Shown here piece by piece: positions 13,178 to 26,633 of a DNA stretch of 64,000 nucleotides. A program made the position numbers and the translations under genes. Numbering within the stretch: the stretch's first letter is position 1; each line of letters begins with the position of its first letter. A model generated the notes under the pieces. The model was not told the DNA's origin, did not search any database, and was given only the letters and a program-made list of their open reading frames with translations. This stretch comes from Cadophora sp. MPI-SDFR-AT-0126 (lineage: Eukaryota > Ascomycota > Leotiomycetes > Helotiales > Ploettnerulaceae), in NCBI GenBank assembly GCA_020747065.1, contig JAGMVK010000006.1, positions 1,674,001 to 1,738,000 of the forward strand. The letters are read 5' to 3'.

Positions 13178-14157
13178 ATTGATCGATGCTGAGGCCGTGC
13201 GCGCGTGCGTGCGTCTGGAACTGGAATGGAAGAATGGCTTTGTTCCGTAGGCGTCACTACTGTGAGGTCAGCCTCGGTCAGCAGCAACGTATCACGGGCC
13301 GCTCTGAGCAGATAAATAGCCGTCCGAGGAAGGGAGGGGAAGGAAGAGGAGGGAGAAGGAGGAGTGACTGCATGTGGGACTGACCTGGAATATATCTCCG
13401 CTCTGAACTTTCAGCAGGGACCAAAGGAGCTGAAAGATGTTGAAATACCCGTAGCTGAAAAGGAGAGCGCGAGAATGAGGGCTATCAAGCCTAGTTCTGG
13501 GAGGTCCTCTTCCTTGATCAGGAATTGCGTTTAGGTTACCGGATGCCGATGGACCTGCGTGACTGCTCCGCAATGTAAGGGTACGAACCGTACCGTCCGT
13601 CGGTCTGTCAGGAAAGTAATTGAATGGATAGGAGGGATGACAGGGAGGGTTGGAAGAGAGTATGCTGCGCTATGCGTGTCAAGGTAGAGAGAAGAGGCGG
13701 CGGCGGCGTGGTTGTAGCGTAGCGGCGATAGTGTGGTGCAGCCAGCCGTGTTGGTACAGGTACTTCGGGATGGATGGATGGGGATGGGATGGGTTGCGAC
13801 AAGATGGTGCTAAAATGCGGTTCGGCTGCAATAGCGACTGGCCGACGACGTTATTATGGCCGGCGACGAACCTATGGGGCTTCGAGGATCGGATCGAATA
13901 GCAGAAAGAAAAGGGTTCCAGGAAACCAACAAATGAGGATAAGTAAACTATTTCGTAAAATGCAGCGATTTGGTAGGCCACAGCTTTCTGGGACGGCGAG
14001 CTTCCGCGAATGGGCGACGGGATAGTCTGGTCAATGAGAGTGCAGAGGGCCGTAAAAGTCCAACACCAGCCGGGATGCCACGCGCTGGCAGCTGCTCCAC
14101 CAGCAATCCACAACTGTTCTTGGGATCGTGGATGGTGGGTTCCAATTGAAGAACTCG

Positions 14158-14188
14158 AGTTGTGTGGGTGTGTGGGTGTGTGGGTGGC
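14158..14188 (+). repeat. TGTGTGGG repeat
   Basis: Four near-perfect tandem units of TGTGTGGG-like sequence. Simple repeat. Confidence 0.7.
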
Positions 14189-15856
14189 AGAGATGGTTGA
14201 GAAAGGAGGCGGCGGTTTTGGCTTTCCTTGGTTATGGATGGTGTCCAGCAGAGGAGAGGAGGAGGGCTTCGAGATAATAACGGAAACAAAGGATGGGATC
14301 GGATCGGATCGTATATGGCAGTTAGCCTGATAATCAGGCGAGCATGAGGGAAGCGAAACAAACAGGAGGAGATGATAGGGAGGATGAGGGCGAGGATGTG
14401 GATATGGATGTGGATGAGGATGGATTCTGCTTGTGATCGATGAACTTCCTTTCGGCTCTTGCTTGCTTGTTTGCTTGCTGTCTTGCTTCGTCCGTCCGTC
14501 CAGCACGTCGTCTCGTCTCGTCTCGCCTCGCCTCGTCTGTCTATGGATCTGTGTGTCTCTCCTTCTCCTTTCCGGACTTCGTAAGTTTGTTTGGCCTTGG
14601 CTTCCACTCACTACCAGCGCTACCCACAAAAGAGTTTAGGGAGTTGGGAATTATGGACTTGCTTGTTCACTTGTTCAGTTCACTTGTTCCTCCACGCGAC
14701 CCAAGTTTACCACCCTGCTAGGCTATCGACGGCTTGTGAGATCCCTGTGTGATGCTGCTGATCTCAGACAGGCCTGTCCCTGGAGGCCGGAACACAGCCA
14801 ATCAGTACGCTGGGGCCGGCCCAAGGCGTCTTTTCCAGCAGCCGGATTAGGTTACAGGGTCTAGGTTCCAGGTCAGACAGTTGCGCTCGGCCTTTAATCG
14901 CTAGCAGATGCAGCTGTGGGTCGTGGCCGTGGTCGTGGCAAGCAAACGGAGGGCAACCGTGCGACTTGAGTAAGTGAGACTTCGCCGCTTGCGGTGCTGG
15001 TGACCTCACACAAATTGATAGGTAGGCGCCTCGACGATGGAGACCGCTTAGGATGAGGGAGGATGAGGGAGGATGAAGGTGAGGATGAGTATGTGGATGA
15101 TTATAGGAAGCGTAAGTGGAGAGCGGCGGTCGTGGTAGGCGATTCAGTGGCGACTGGAAGATGAGACAGTGCTGAGCGAGGACTGGCCGGTCCAGCAACG
15201 ACAAGAGGAGAGGTGTAAGTAACTACCTTTACAACCGTGTGAGGACAGTCCAACTGAGCAGAGCCGGGAGAAATGACCGTTTTCGCAAGGGAGAAAATTC
15301 TTATGAGGTGTTGGGACGGCTCTAGCGAGGAATAAGTTGTCGTAATTGCTACTGAAGACGGCCAGGCGACGGTTGAGGCAAAAGACGGAAGGGATACGAG
15401 CTGAGAAGACACATCTCACATCACACCACCTGGATCGAATGAACGATAACAATGAGGGAAGGAAAGGGAAGGGAAGGGCCTTGTCTTATTATAGACCGAT
15501 CCGAAGGAGGTAGGGGACAGAGGCTCAAAGTGCTAAAGCATTGGAAGAGCAAGGCAAAGCGAGCAAACCGAAGTCAAGTCGGGGGAGACAACGCATCTCA
15601 TTGATGCAGGACAGGGCAGGACAGGGCAAGACAAGGCAAATCAAAGTAGGTCAGTCTCTTCGAGTCAAAAAGCGCCCATTTCCTGCCTAGTAGGGCATGA
15701 AATGAATGGTAAGTGATACCAATGGCCAGCAGTCGGTCTAGGTCGGCATGGATATCTATCTATCTATCTTGTGACAGGCAAGTCAAGAAGAAGAAAAGTA
15801 ATCTATCAATTACCTCCGTACTCCCAGCTGCAGTGGCATGCGGTTAAGCGGATGAC

Positions 15857-15881
15857 CATGACCATGACCATGACCATGTTC
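15857..15881 (+). repeat. ATGACC hexanucleotide repeat
   Basis: Four tandem copies of ATGACC. A TATC repeat lies about 110 bp upstream (15752-15769). Confidence 0.8.
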
Positions 15882-16225
15882 AAGTTCTTGTTTCGCTTGT
15901 TCTTGTCTCCTTCCTCGTTCTCGTCGTCATCGACCCTCTCTCTCTCCTTCTAGATGAGTCGACATATATCTGCAAGCTTTCGCGCCTTCCTGCATTAGAT
16001 CGGCTGCCATGGAATGATAGCATTTCACATTTGATTAACCTTGCTCATCTAGGGACGGTCCTTTCTGCATTTCGTCTCACCATCCATCGCCGAGAGACAG
16101 AGCACCTTTTTTTTTCCTTTCCAATTTCCTATTTGCTGCATGCTTTGCGATACAGCCATACATCCTCGGAGCTGTTCCCCATCCATTCAACTTCACATCC
16201 ACGGCTGGGCTGGGCTGGGCTGGCT

Positions 16226-16257
16226 CTGACCATCCCATCCCATCCCATCCCATCCAC
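16226..16257 (+). repeat. CATCC pentanucleotide repeat
   Basis: Five to six CATCC units on the plus strand. The complementary GGGAT repeat occurs in inverted orientation about 2.4 kb downstream. Confidence 0.75.
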
Positions 16258-18649
16258 ACTCACGCTACCGCCCAAGTCAAATCAAATCCAGATCCAGATC
16301 CGCGCCGCTGGATCATGGCCCGCCCCGTGAGGCCGCCCGTCTTGATTGTGGAGCACAGACGCGCGCGCACAGCGCTGCTTCTTCACTCGTTAGTGCCATG
16401 CGCGCTTCTTCTTCTAACCTCTTCAATGATCAGACATTCCAACTTGGTGGTGGTGGCAGTCAGTCCATTCCATGCGGCCTGGAGGCGGCGAGTCTGCCCC
16501 CTGGAGCGTCGACTGGGACGACTATTGCTCACCTCCACTATCGCCAACACGTAACAGACCAGCGGCCGACCAGTACGATGCTGCAGATGGCAGCCTTTGA
16601 TAGGTATACTCTAAGTCTCTAACGCACATCTGGCAGCCGTTACCATGGTTAGCGAACTCGTTCGGTGCGTGAGCAAACGAACGAGAGGCCCAAGCTGTCT
16701 CCCTTCGAAAGGGATGGGACGGATTGGAAGTGATGCCTCATCGAGTCCGACGTACCCTGAGCCGCCGAATGGCACGCAATTATCCATCGTCACGGCCCGA
16801 TCAAGTCACCATGCTACCCTGCAATCTTGTGCCATGACAAAGCCTGTGATACGAAATAGCCAGCTTCAGTAAGCCTTACTGTTCAGATGTCTCTTTGAAT
16901 TCACTTCTGACACCTACGTCTTCCGAAAGATATGTTTATTACTCTAATAGAGTATCATCCAGATGGTTTCGTCCGAGCTTGCGAACGAGATTAAACGAAG
17001 CTGATGTGGAGGCAAAAGCAAACGAAGGGATCACCACAGGCGGGAGGAAGCGGAAATCCCGTAGCTCGTGCAGGTGTGGTGCTCCCAAACCTACCCACCC
17101 AGCCCACGACTTCCTTTGAAGCCACTTCCAAATGGAGCTTGTTTAACGAGACACCAACATGGCACCAATAAATGAACCAAAAGGGTAGCATTTTAATTCG
17201 ATAGTACATAGGCTGTGTTCACGCGCAAAGTAGCCCAACTGCTTTCCCGCACCCACAGAGCATGGCCATCTAGCTCCAGACATTTAGAATTCCTCCCGCT
17301 GTAGCATTTGACACCAGTGTTCAGCAGACCAAGCAGGACGAGAGTGACAAGCGGTCTATGGATATCAAACGGTTAAAATTATAGTGCGTCCCCATAGCGG
17401 ACGGGCCGGGCAGAAGGCAGTGGCACGACCCGAGAGGATCATTCCGATCCAGGTTCATGGATCTCACTACTGAAGAATGCAAAGTTAGCCGCTGTTGGCG
17501 AGAGAAAGGAAAATGGAAGGCAGGCTGAGACCGAAGACTCGTTTCTTCTATTGTTAGTCTGCCATTGTTCTCGAGAGATTCCATTCCTCATTGTATATCC
17601 TGAGACTCTGTCTCGCACAGGACATTCATTCCTCGACACGTGGGGAAGCACCAGATTACCGGGAGCGCCTCGAAAGGGCTTTCCCGAGACATGTGCAACA
17701 CAAGTGTTACGTTCGTTCGAATGCTAGGAGACTGGTCACCTAGGCCTCCGAGCTATTTGCACCTGCGAAATTGCGATAGCTGCTCGTGAAGCAATTCGGA
17801 CCGAACCACCAGAGCAATCATTCACGGAATGTCACAACAATAGACAGGGTACGCATGAGGCATTTGGCAGGAAGCGTTCCTTCGAGGCAGAAGAAAATTG
17901 ATATTATGCAGGTCGACGAATGCGACATAATTGTGGTATATTGCAGCGTTCAGGGAGCGAGCATTCCATAAAAAGGCAGAGCAGTTGCAAACGGCGTGGA
18001 TCGACAACAAATAGCTTTGTTCGCGAACGTCAGCCTCGAGACGAGACGTTGCTTTGGGCGATGTGCAGAATGTGCAGATATCTATTTGAATTCGATGCTA
18101 TCTATGTGCAGCAATTTCGGGCGGAACCCCAGACGCGGCCCAAGACGAACTGTCGGGACCAATCATATCTGAGCTTCGTTAACCTTCTTCTTCTTCCAGG
18201 ACGGGATGCTTCCTTCCCATGGTATGGGTGTCCCGAGGCAGCGAACCACAGTGCTCAATTTCCCAACATAGAGTAACCGCCCGCCCGCGCAGGTTCTGAC
18301 AACATGACAACACATCTTGCATGTCCAACACATCGGGCAACAGGCTGCTGCCTTTGCCTCGCAGTGCCAACTCTCCAATCTGATTGTTGCTACCTGGCTG
18401 TCGCTCTCTCTCCGTCACACCGCCCTCGAGTGCTAGACCTTTTCCAGAAGTCAAGTGACTGATAGCTCATGCGACTATCCGCACTAGTCCGTGTCTCTCC
18501 TGCAATTGCTGCATTCCCTTCCCGCCCGCACCGCGATACAGTAGCGGCGCGAGCCAGGAAGCCCAGGATATGCACCTCGGGCACGGCTGCGTGCGGTGGC
18601 TCATCGACATCAACTAGGACAAGGATGTGAGATATAGGACAAGGACAAG

Positions 18650-18682
18650 GGATGGGATTGGATGGGATGGGATGGGATGGGA
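18650..18682 (+). repeat. GGGAT pentanucleotide repeat
   Basis: Five to six GGGAT units, the reverse complement of the repeat at about 16226. Confidence 0.75.
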
Positions 18683-19250
18683 TGATGACTGGCCAGCCAG
18701 CCCGCCCAACCAAGCCAAGCCAGTTGAGTCGACCGTCCGTCTGTCTGTATCCGTCTGTCTGACTTGCTTCTACTGCGGCACACCAGCAAGGGGCCCTAGA
18801 ATTCTTGGGTACCAATGAAATGTAGCAGCGTCGAGAGGAGTCAAGATGCTGTTGCTGCTGCTGTTCACGTTAGCGCTCTCTTCTGCCAAAACACACGCAC
18901 GCACGCAGCCCCTTCAGCTGGTCACTCCCTGCCAAGCTTTTGGCCGACTTTGCCTGTCTGGCCTCACCATCACCATCCTTGCCACAGCCCTGCCGATCGC
19001 TGAGCCCCGCGGCGGCCTAGGGACATCCTTTTCCATCAGGCCGCTGTTACGAAGTTTTCTGGAAATCTTGGAGGCGCAAGGGCGAGACTCCTGGGAGGTG
19101 CCCTGACGATTAGGCTGTAGCAAGCATTTTGGCCGGGCCGCTGGGCTCTCTGGATCAGTTCCCAGTCGAGGGGTAAGGGGACGGATACAAGAGGAAATGG
19201 ACGCGGGACGTTTGTCCATCCTTTGTCACGATGGCAGATGATGATGTGGG

Positions 19251-19290
19251 TGCGGTGCGGTGCGGTGCGATGCAGTGCAGTGCAGAGCAG
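19251..19290 (+). repeat. GGTGC/AGTGC repeat
   Basis: Tandem GCGGT units degenerating into GCAGT units. Simple repeat. Confidence 0.7.
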
Positions 19291-22200
19291 CGTTCAGTAA
19301 CATCCTGGAGGACAAGGACAAGCACAAGGACGGCCCTACCCTGCCAATAGCGGGCACACCAGCTGGAAGTCGGCTAAGTGCTTCTTCTCCAAGTGGGCCT
19401 CGCTACGATTTCGCTGGGCTGGAGCTGGGGGAATACAGACTAACTAACCCACAGTGCCACCCAACCGACCAACCGTCCGTCCGTCCGTCCTGCAGCGGGC
19501 CGAGCAGTGAAATCGCGCATCCTTCGGAGCCCTGAGCCCTAAAGTCTTGGCTAAAAGCACGCTGTGAATGACGCTGTGCATGACCGACCAGCCAGCAGCC
19601 TGTAAATCCTGAAGCATGAAGCCTGTAAAACCACCACCACATCTGCTGAGGTGAGAACTCGCTTACGTCGTTCACCTTGGCTTGCTTTCTTCCAAGAGCA
19701 GAGAACAATACTGACTGACTAAATGAGGTGTAGTCAGAGAACGACCAGATGAGCAGAACGCATCCATTTTAGCATCGGTCGAGTCGATGTTATCTTATCC
19801 GCTTCATCTCTCAATCGACCTCGCTGCGAGTCACAGTGTACGAGCTTTGATAAGAAACAGGCCCGTGCCTGTCACAGACGGCTGTCGATACTTCCCTTCT
19901 ATCGGCTTTGTGTGCCGCTGTCATATTCGTTGCACTGCTGACGGTGAGCGATGAAGGTCCTGCGCGGACTGGCGAGAAGCCCCAAGAAGTTTTTACATAC
20001 GGATGACGACTTAACCACATAGACGGTGAGTGAGAATGAGCCTAGATCCTGTCGCTAACGGCGGCGTTACGGTGTAAATGCGAGGTGTAGTTGTATGTAT
20101 CTCGTCCTTTTTGGAACTGAGGGGATGCTTCACCGCTTCATGCTCATCACCTCCTCTTTTCTTGAGCCCATCCCACAACAGGCACAGTACGCGCTGCCCT
20201 GCCTCTACTTGACGAACAGGATAAGCTTGCGTCCGCAAAGTCATGATTAAACATTTGGTCAGGAGTCAGGACAGACATCCAGATTTAGACGCTACCCGGT
20301 TGTACTCCGTATGTGTACGAATTCTCTTCCGTGCAATTGCATCGGAGCTTTACTGCTTGCAGCGTACAGAATGCGGTCATGGCTCAACGAAATGATAAGT
20401 CGATTCGAATTGAGTCGCGGGAGTTCCCTCTCGAGGTAACACAGCCCACCATTCCGCACGATCATATCTCGTCACACCACCTTTCTCACAGCTCGTTTAT
20501 CGTGCGCCTTATCGAATACCCAGATTGCCAACAGCGGGACGACCAGGCCAGCATCAAAATTTTCCGTATGGACCCCACACCAATGGTCGATTCTTGGGGC
20601 TGCTCGAGAACTCAATGTTGTCGCAACAGCAAGTCACTAAAGCACACACACTCGCCAATAGTCTCCTGCACCACAACGGAAACAGAGCTGGTCGAGAACT
20701 GATCCGAAAACAGCCTTCTTCCGAATGCAACCCCATAATCGACCATATCGTAAGGTTAAACGAGATCCATGGAGACGAAGGGCGACAGCAGAGCCACGAT
20801 CGGCCTGCGGACCCGATCTGCATTGGAGTTGAAATGTCCAACAGTCGAGAGACTCAGGATTTGAATTTCCTGGCTTTTGCTCACTCAGATCGTAGTGCTG
20901 ACCACCATTACAACACCTTCTTCAATTCTTATGCCGGGCCTCATATCTGCGGCCGGCTCGGTCTGGCGAACGGCTCTCTCCCGGTCTGAAAATCGGATGT
21001 GGACACGGAGACATCCCTCTTCGCCAGCCTGGCCGAAGAAGGTTTACCACGGATTATCGAATCTGGAGCCGTCCCGTCTCTCGCAAGCTTCACACCCTCG
21101 CACTGATCGGCCTGTCCCATTGTACATTTGTACGGGCGTGCATCACTAGAGGACAAAATATCAATGCACCAGTATCAAGAAAAGTATCTTGCCGAGTAGG
21201 TCCACTGAACAGCTCAACAGATGTCGCCAGTTTTGCCCTGTTGACGAGGATACCTACTCGGCCGTAGGTGTATCGAAATCTGCAGGTTGAATCAAGAGTA
21301 GGAACATGGCAGAGCTTGCATGCATGTACTTTAATCAACCCCACCGCTCCATACGGTTATGCCCGCTGGCTAGCCTTCCCTTCCGTGCTACCCATACCCA
21401 CACCTCAAGCCAGCTAGGATCTTGACCGATCGACTTAGGTGGTCGCATAGATAGGTAGATGCGGCTTCACTGACAGGTCTGCCACATACGAACGTCCATA
21501 CAGATAGGTAGACGGACGCAAACGCCCTGCGATGCAATTGCACATACGGATCGCATTGCATACCCAGTACGTACAGGATGTCTGCAGCACTCGGTACGAA
21601 TTCGATCATATGATATCCACCTAGCACCCACCTCATTCGTTGCCTCGTTTCGGCTTGCAGAAAATGGGAGATTCTTACATATATGCGTGTATGTATGCAT
21701 GCACGGCCTCGGAAACAGCGTTTTCTGCATTCCCCATCCGCTCCTTCTGCTCAATGCTCATCCTCATCCTTCTGCCCAAACCCTTCATTCATTTCTGGCG
21801 CTCCTTCATTCGCCCTGGAACCCACTATCTAGAGGTTTTCGAGTTTCGTTTGGCAGTTCCGACTCGACATATCCTGATAGATCCGTAGTATGGCCCGTCG
21901 CGCAAAAAGCAATATGTGTTTCGCCTCAAGACGCAAGCTATCTACGTATGTTGAAGATCGATTGGTTGCTTGTCAGACTTTCGTTTCGCATATTGGGTAC
22001 TTAGTGCCTGTTTTCCCGGTCGGATTTTCTTCTGCCTATTTTCTGTTGCTTTTCACGGAAATGTGATGCATCGTATTTTTCTCTTGAGATTTATTCTTTC
22101 TTTCTTCATGAGCTCCTTGACAGGGAAAACATGGCGGTTATCGCGGTCTGGGAGTCAGTGTAGGACTAAAACTTCGGCGATTTATTCCTTCCTTTCTTTC

Positions 22201-25200
22201 TTCATCGTCGGCATGTGCTGGCGAATGGTGTGCTGGCGGGCCGCACGCATGCATGAATCCTTGTTTACTTTATCCATGCGGTCAGTGTTTTGTGTTTTTT
22301 GTTCCTTCAATATCTCATGTTGTAATACTTATCGACATGGGAGCTTGCGTAATTGTGGATAATGAACGGGTTGTTTTTTTCTTCTCAAATTTGGGTTTGG
22401 ATGGACTGGAGTCTACATCAAGGGGACTTGGATATCTAGTGAGTGTTGAATCTCTTGGATTTGTATCGTCGATGCATTTGTTGGTATCGGACTTGGCGGA
22501 TGGAATGACCACACGATTATCTCTCGAACGCTTGAGAATCCTGTATAAGTTTTGTTCGTAGGCATCATTTTTGGTTCAGTCAACCGCGAGATGTCGGACA
22601 GAGAAACTCCGTTGGGGTCACATTGCTTCTAGTGAAGCTTAGGGACAAGAGAAAGAATACGGCTTATATTAGATCTATGTCAATCCATGCTTCCATCCTT
22701 CCTCTTCTCATTTGGAAATTATATTTCTGTTTTCAGATTTCGCTTTCGCTTTCGTTTGTCAAGCTGTCTTTAGAAGGATTCATTCGTGCCGCCTCACGAT
22801 TAGTCTGAATGGCTGCTGCTGTATCGACAGGCTCTTAATAAGCACGAAGTCAGCAAGATCCTTCCGACTATTTCGACTCGGCTCCTGTCGTCTTACTTCG
22901 CGGTAAACTACCCTATACGGTTTCTGCCAGACTTGATTGACATTTGACATCTGTTCTCCATCGGAAAAAGGGCCGTCGCTATTGACACACCTCGTCCAAG
23001 TCCAATGAAGCTACAATTGTCTCAACACGAATAGTTCACCTACCCTAAAACTCCTTTAGATTATTGTTGAAGTTTGGCTTTTCACTTTTTCGTACAAGAC
23101 TTTTTCGTCATCGCTGCGTTCAGTTAGAAAGTGGTGCTCGTCTTGACTTGTGGAGTCCGTGTTCTCGCTTGTTTAAAATCGGGTACTTCAGTTAGGGTTT
23201 TCTTCGACGGAGAGCGCCTGAATTTCCGTTTGCAGTTGCGTTTCCTTCCAGCTGTTCCACACCGCACGGCATTTCTATGGATGGCAAGAGAGGTGTGATA
23301 TGTCTCTGCTGGTGGAAGGGCGAGTGAGCGATTGGAATGGATCGATTCTGGTCGTCTGAAGTTCCGGGTAAGTGTTGTTTGCCAATCCATTCCAGTACCT
23401 CCGATTGCGAATGGCGCTGTTGGTTGATTTGTGTTTGACGATTTCGAGAAGGCCTAGACTGTTCTACTGACGTTTCGATTTGGCCGAATTTTAGGGTCTG
23501 AATTCTGTCAGAGCTGGTGGAGCTACCTCCACCGTTCCCACTCTCGATCTCTTGTGGGTTTTAGCAAACTTGGCTTGTGGATGGGTGCGGGTGCGGATGG
23601 GCAGGTGCGGCCCTCGCCCTCGTATGTGGATTCCTCTTGACATGTGAGAAACACTGTTTGTTGATGGAGACGGAAAATACCCTCTTTCCGGAGTAGAGTG
23701 TGAAATGTCTGAGTATCTTTGATCTCATTGGATTTCATGATCAGAGAGGAATGTGATGGTGGGTCTTTCGGGATTGTTCGTGGGTTCGTTCGTGGTACGT
23801 TCGCTCGTTTGCTGCTTGTCTGTCGGCTGCTACCTCTCGGCTGTGAGGGAAGAAGGGAGGGAGGGAGGAAAGCAAAACTCTTCGGGGTACTAGTTACGAG
23901 ACGGGAAGGACCGGAGGCTTTCGCCTTGCGGAGCGTAGACGGTGTTATTCACGGGCGGTTGAATGGAGTGAACCTGTGAGGAATGCAACTAGGCTTGATT
24001 GGTAACTTTGGTGATACGTCAGTGAGATGTCTGGTTTCGGACAGTGGTACACATGCGAACTAGATTGGATGTGTGCCTGTGGTGACGGATCGAGGCATCT
24101 CAACTCGAGAAAGATACGGGCTGTTCAACAACGATTGACTTCGTGGTCTGATTCCATTCGTATCCGACAAATCTCGAGCATAACGTATACTCGTGTACAT
24201 ACATCAGTAAGATCGACTCATCGAGCAAATCGTGTTCCTTACTCATCTTAGTCCACGTCAATGTCCTATCTGAACATGCTGACCCCTTTCAAGAGATCCT
24301 CCGAAGCTCGCGATCTGGCTCGGGCTTATTTACCACTATCTTGATAACGCACACCCCCTGCCCCTCTACAAATCCAAGCTACTCCTAGTATCAAACCCGC
24401 ATGCAAACAAGCTCCAAGGTTCTCAAAACGCCTCTATCAACTTGTATCTCCTCCCTACCCCGCACACACGCCACTCTCTTCAGCACGAAGTCCTCCAGCC
24501 GCCATCACATCCACAACATGGATCTCAGCCCACTCTCTCGTCAGTCAGTCACACCCATACTACTCCTCTTCAAGAGATCTGAAGTGACTATCAAGTCATC
24601 AAGCTAGACGAGGCCAACGAATCGGGAATCTTTCCCATCCTCGCACGATTGAATCTGTCAATACTTGCGGTGCGCTACTGTCCCCTACTAATGTGATGAA
24701 GAAGCGAGGAAGCAAGGGAGCGAGCGGAAGGAAAACGCCCCGATGAAGCAGCAGAGTCTTGGTGTAACGATGAACTGTAGTAGCTTGGCCTTGGCTCTTT
24801 GGAATTGTCCTGGTTCAGCCGTCTTGCTTGTCTCACGCTGGGTTGTTAGCTTAGCTGAAGAGAAGGGAAGCCGTCTTCGTCTTTGATGTGATGGAGGTGG
24901 TCTGCGACGGGGTAGCGGCTGGGCTGGGTGTGAGGAGGTCTGAGTGTGATGGGTTCGTTCCGATATCCGGGATGTTCTAGCTCTGGCACTTGTGAGGTTG
25001 TGAGGTGGTGGGGTGGGGAGGGGGAGGTGGATGTCAGCTGTTTGCGGGATGGATTGTCTTTCGGCGCCGAAGTGAGAGAATGGCGAAGGTAAAAGTGGGT
25101 TGTGAGGTTAGACTTTGAGCTGGAGGGAAGGGAGGGAAGTGGTGTGAAAGGGTGCGGGATGCTGGGGTAGCGTTGACAGTTGGACTTAAAACAAGGTGTA

Positions 25201-26633
25201 GCGCTGGGCGTTGATGCTGGTCGGGAGAGAGTCCTAGTGTGAAGAGTGCGGAATCGGACATCAAAAGATCAGTGTGGTAGGACTCAAAGACCACAAACAG
25301 ACAGTGGCTGCTGTAGGACGAAAGTAGTGATGATCTTTTCAAGTAATTTTTTGTCTTTACTCGTTGGTAGACGTTGTGATGATACGTACTTGTGATAATC
25401 ACATAGGATTTGACGAGGTGCTTGCCGTTAAAAAGACAATGTATAATCATTCTATAGAGGACAAGGAGGAGATGTTAATGAACCAAAAATTGTCTCTGAA
25501 CATGTACACGAAATGGGTGGCTCTGGGTTCTTTGTAATATTTGTACCGATCTTGTCGAGAAAAGGGTAAACGCGTTTCACATTCGATTTCGGCAAAGGGA
25601 GCCCATACTTGGATTTCCTTTTCAGGGGGGACGAGTGATGCGCCTTATAATATCTCGTTGCGGCAATTAAAGAGTTCAATCAAGTGCTAAGATGGGATAA
25701 CTGTCTAATCCTTGGACTCTGCTTTTACAGTCTTTAGAAAGATTTGTAGTTCGTGGAGTGCCTTTCTTGTGAGAATCGGGGGGGGAAGATATCTGGCCCC
25801 TATCTCTCATCTGAGGACCAATATCGCTCGCTTAACTAAGCACCACGTCGTGAGAGGGACAACCAGGTAGGGGACCTTGAAGGTCGGAACGGTGACTGAT
25901 ACATGCGACGTAGCAATAGAGGTACTATTTCTTGTGGTGACGTTTCTAACGGGACCGAACGTATGGATCCGGAAAAACAAAAATGAATTCTAAAGTGGAG
26001 ATGACGCTTAGGCTGGTTTGAGGAAGGTAAGCTGACATGTCATTGTTTTTGAAGATTGGCCGTAGGATTATCGACGGAGAAGCGTCGAAGAAGCTACTGA
26101 TCAATTGATTCTGTAACCTGAAACGAAGCATCAAGTCTTTTGTAAGAATATTAGGCATTGCTAGAGGTTAAGGCTCTGAATGGAAATTGAGGTCCGTTTC
26201 GAAATCGCCAAGTCATTCGTTTTGATTCCCTGAATACTCCAAACCCCATACATACAACTAAGGTTGAATCGTTATAGTAATAGAGCGATGATTTTGATCG
26301 CGTCTACTTTGTCCTGGCCAAAGAAATCGTTCGTAGATTCTGTGTTTACTCGCATCACTTTCTGGATTGTTTACCTCGCTTAATTATTGGCAGGGGGCAT
26401 TTCGTATTCCTATTGATGAGTCGACCCTTGGCGACTAAGCAGATGAATTCCGTTCACCCAGATAATCACTTGAATATTTTGTGAGTGACGAAGAGAACAC
26501 CTTCGAACTTTAGCATTCTATTTAGCTTTTGTCTCATGACCCGCCTTTTCCCTGTCTCCCAATTTCAGCTTACTCATTTCCTCTGCCCTTTCACGACCAT
26601 CGCCTTCCCAGCTCCTGAATCGGTACTTCTGCA

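Larger units (their letters stand above)
11016..26633. other. Large gene-poor interval
   Basis: More than 15 kb upstream of the Zn2Cys6 gene without a convincing gene. Open frames are numerous but mostly low-complexity and without splice-consistent extensions. Part of this is presumably promoter and 5' leader of the divergent or adjacent transcription units. Simple repeats are unusually frequent (listed separately). Strand composition drifts: 12.5-15.7 kb is G/purine-rich on the plus strand and 15.9-16.5 kb is C/pyrimidine-rich. I see no transposase, reverse transcriptase, tRNA or rRNA. Confidence 0.5.

Noticed and set aside
13679..14629. 316-codon minus-strand frame
   Set aside because: Low-complexity (His/Pro and Arg repeats) produced by GGATGT- and GTCTC-type simple repeats on the other strand; no domain and no ATG-supported structure.
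20525..20989. 154-codon plus-strand frame
   Set aside because: Composition only moderately protein-like, no splice or motif support, in the gene-poor interval.
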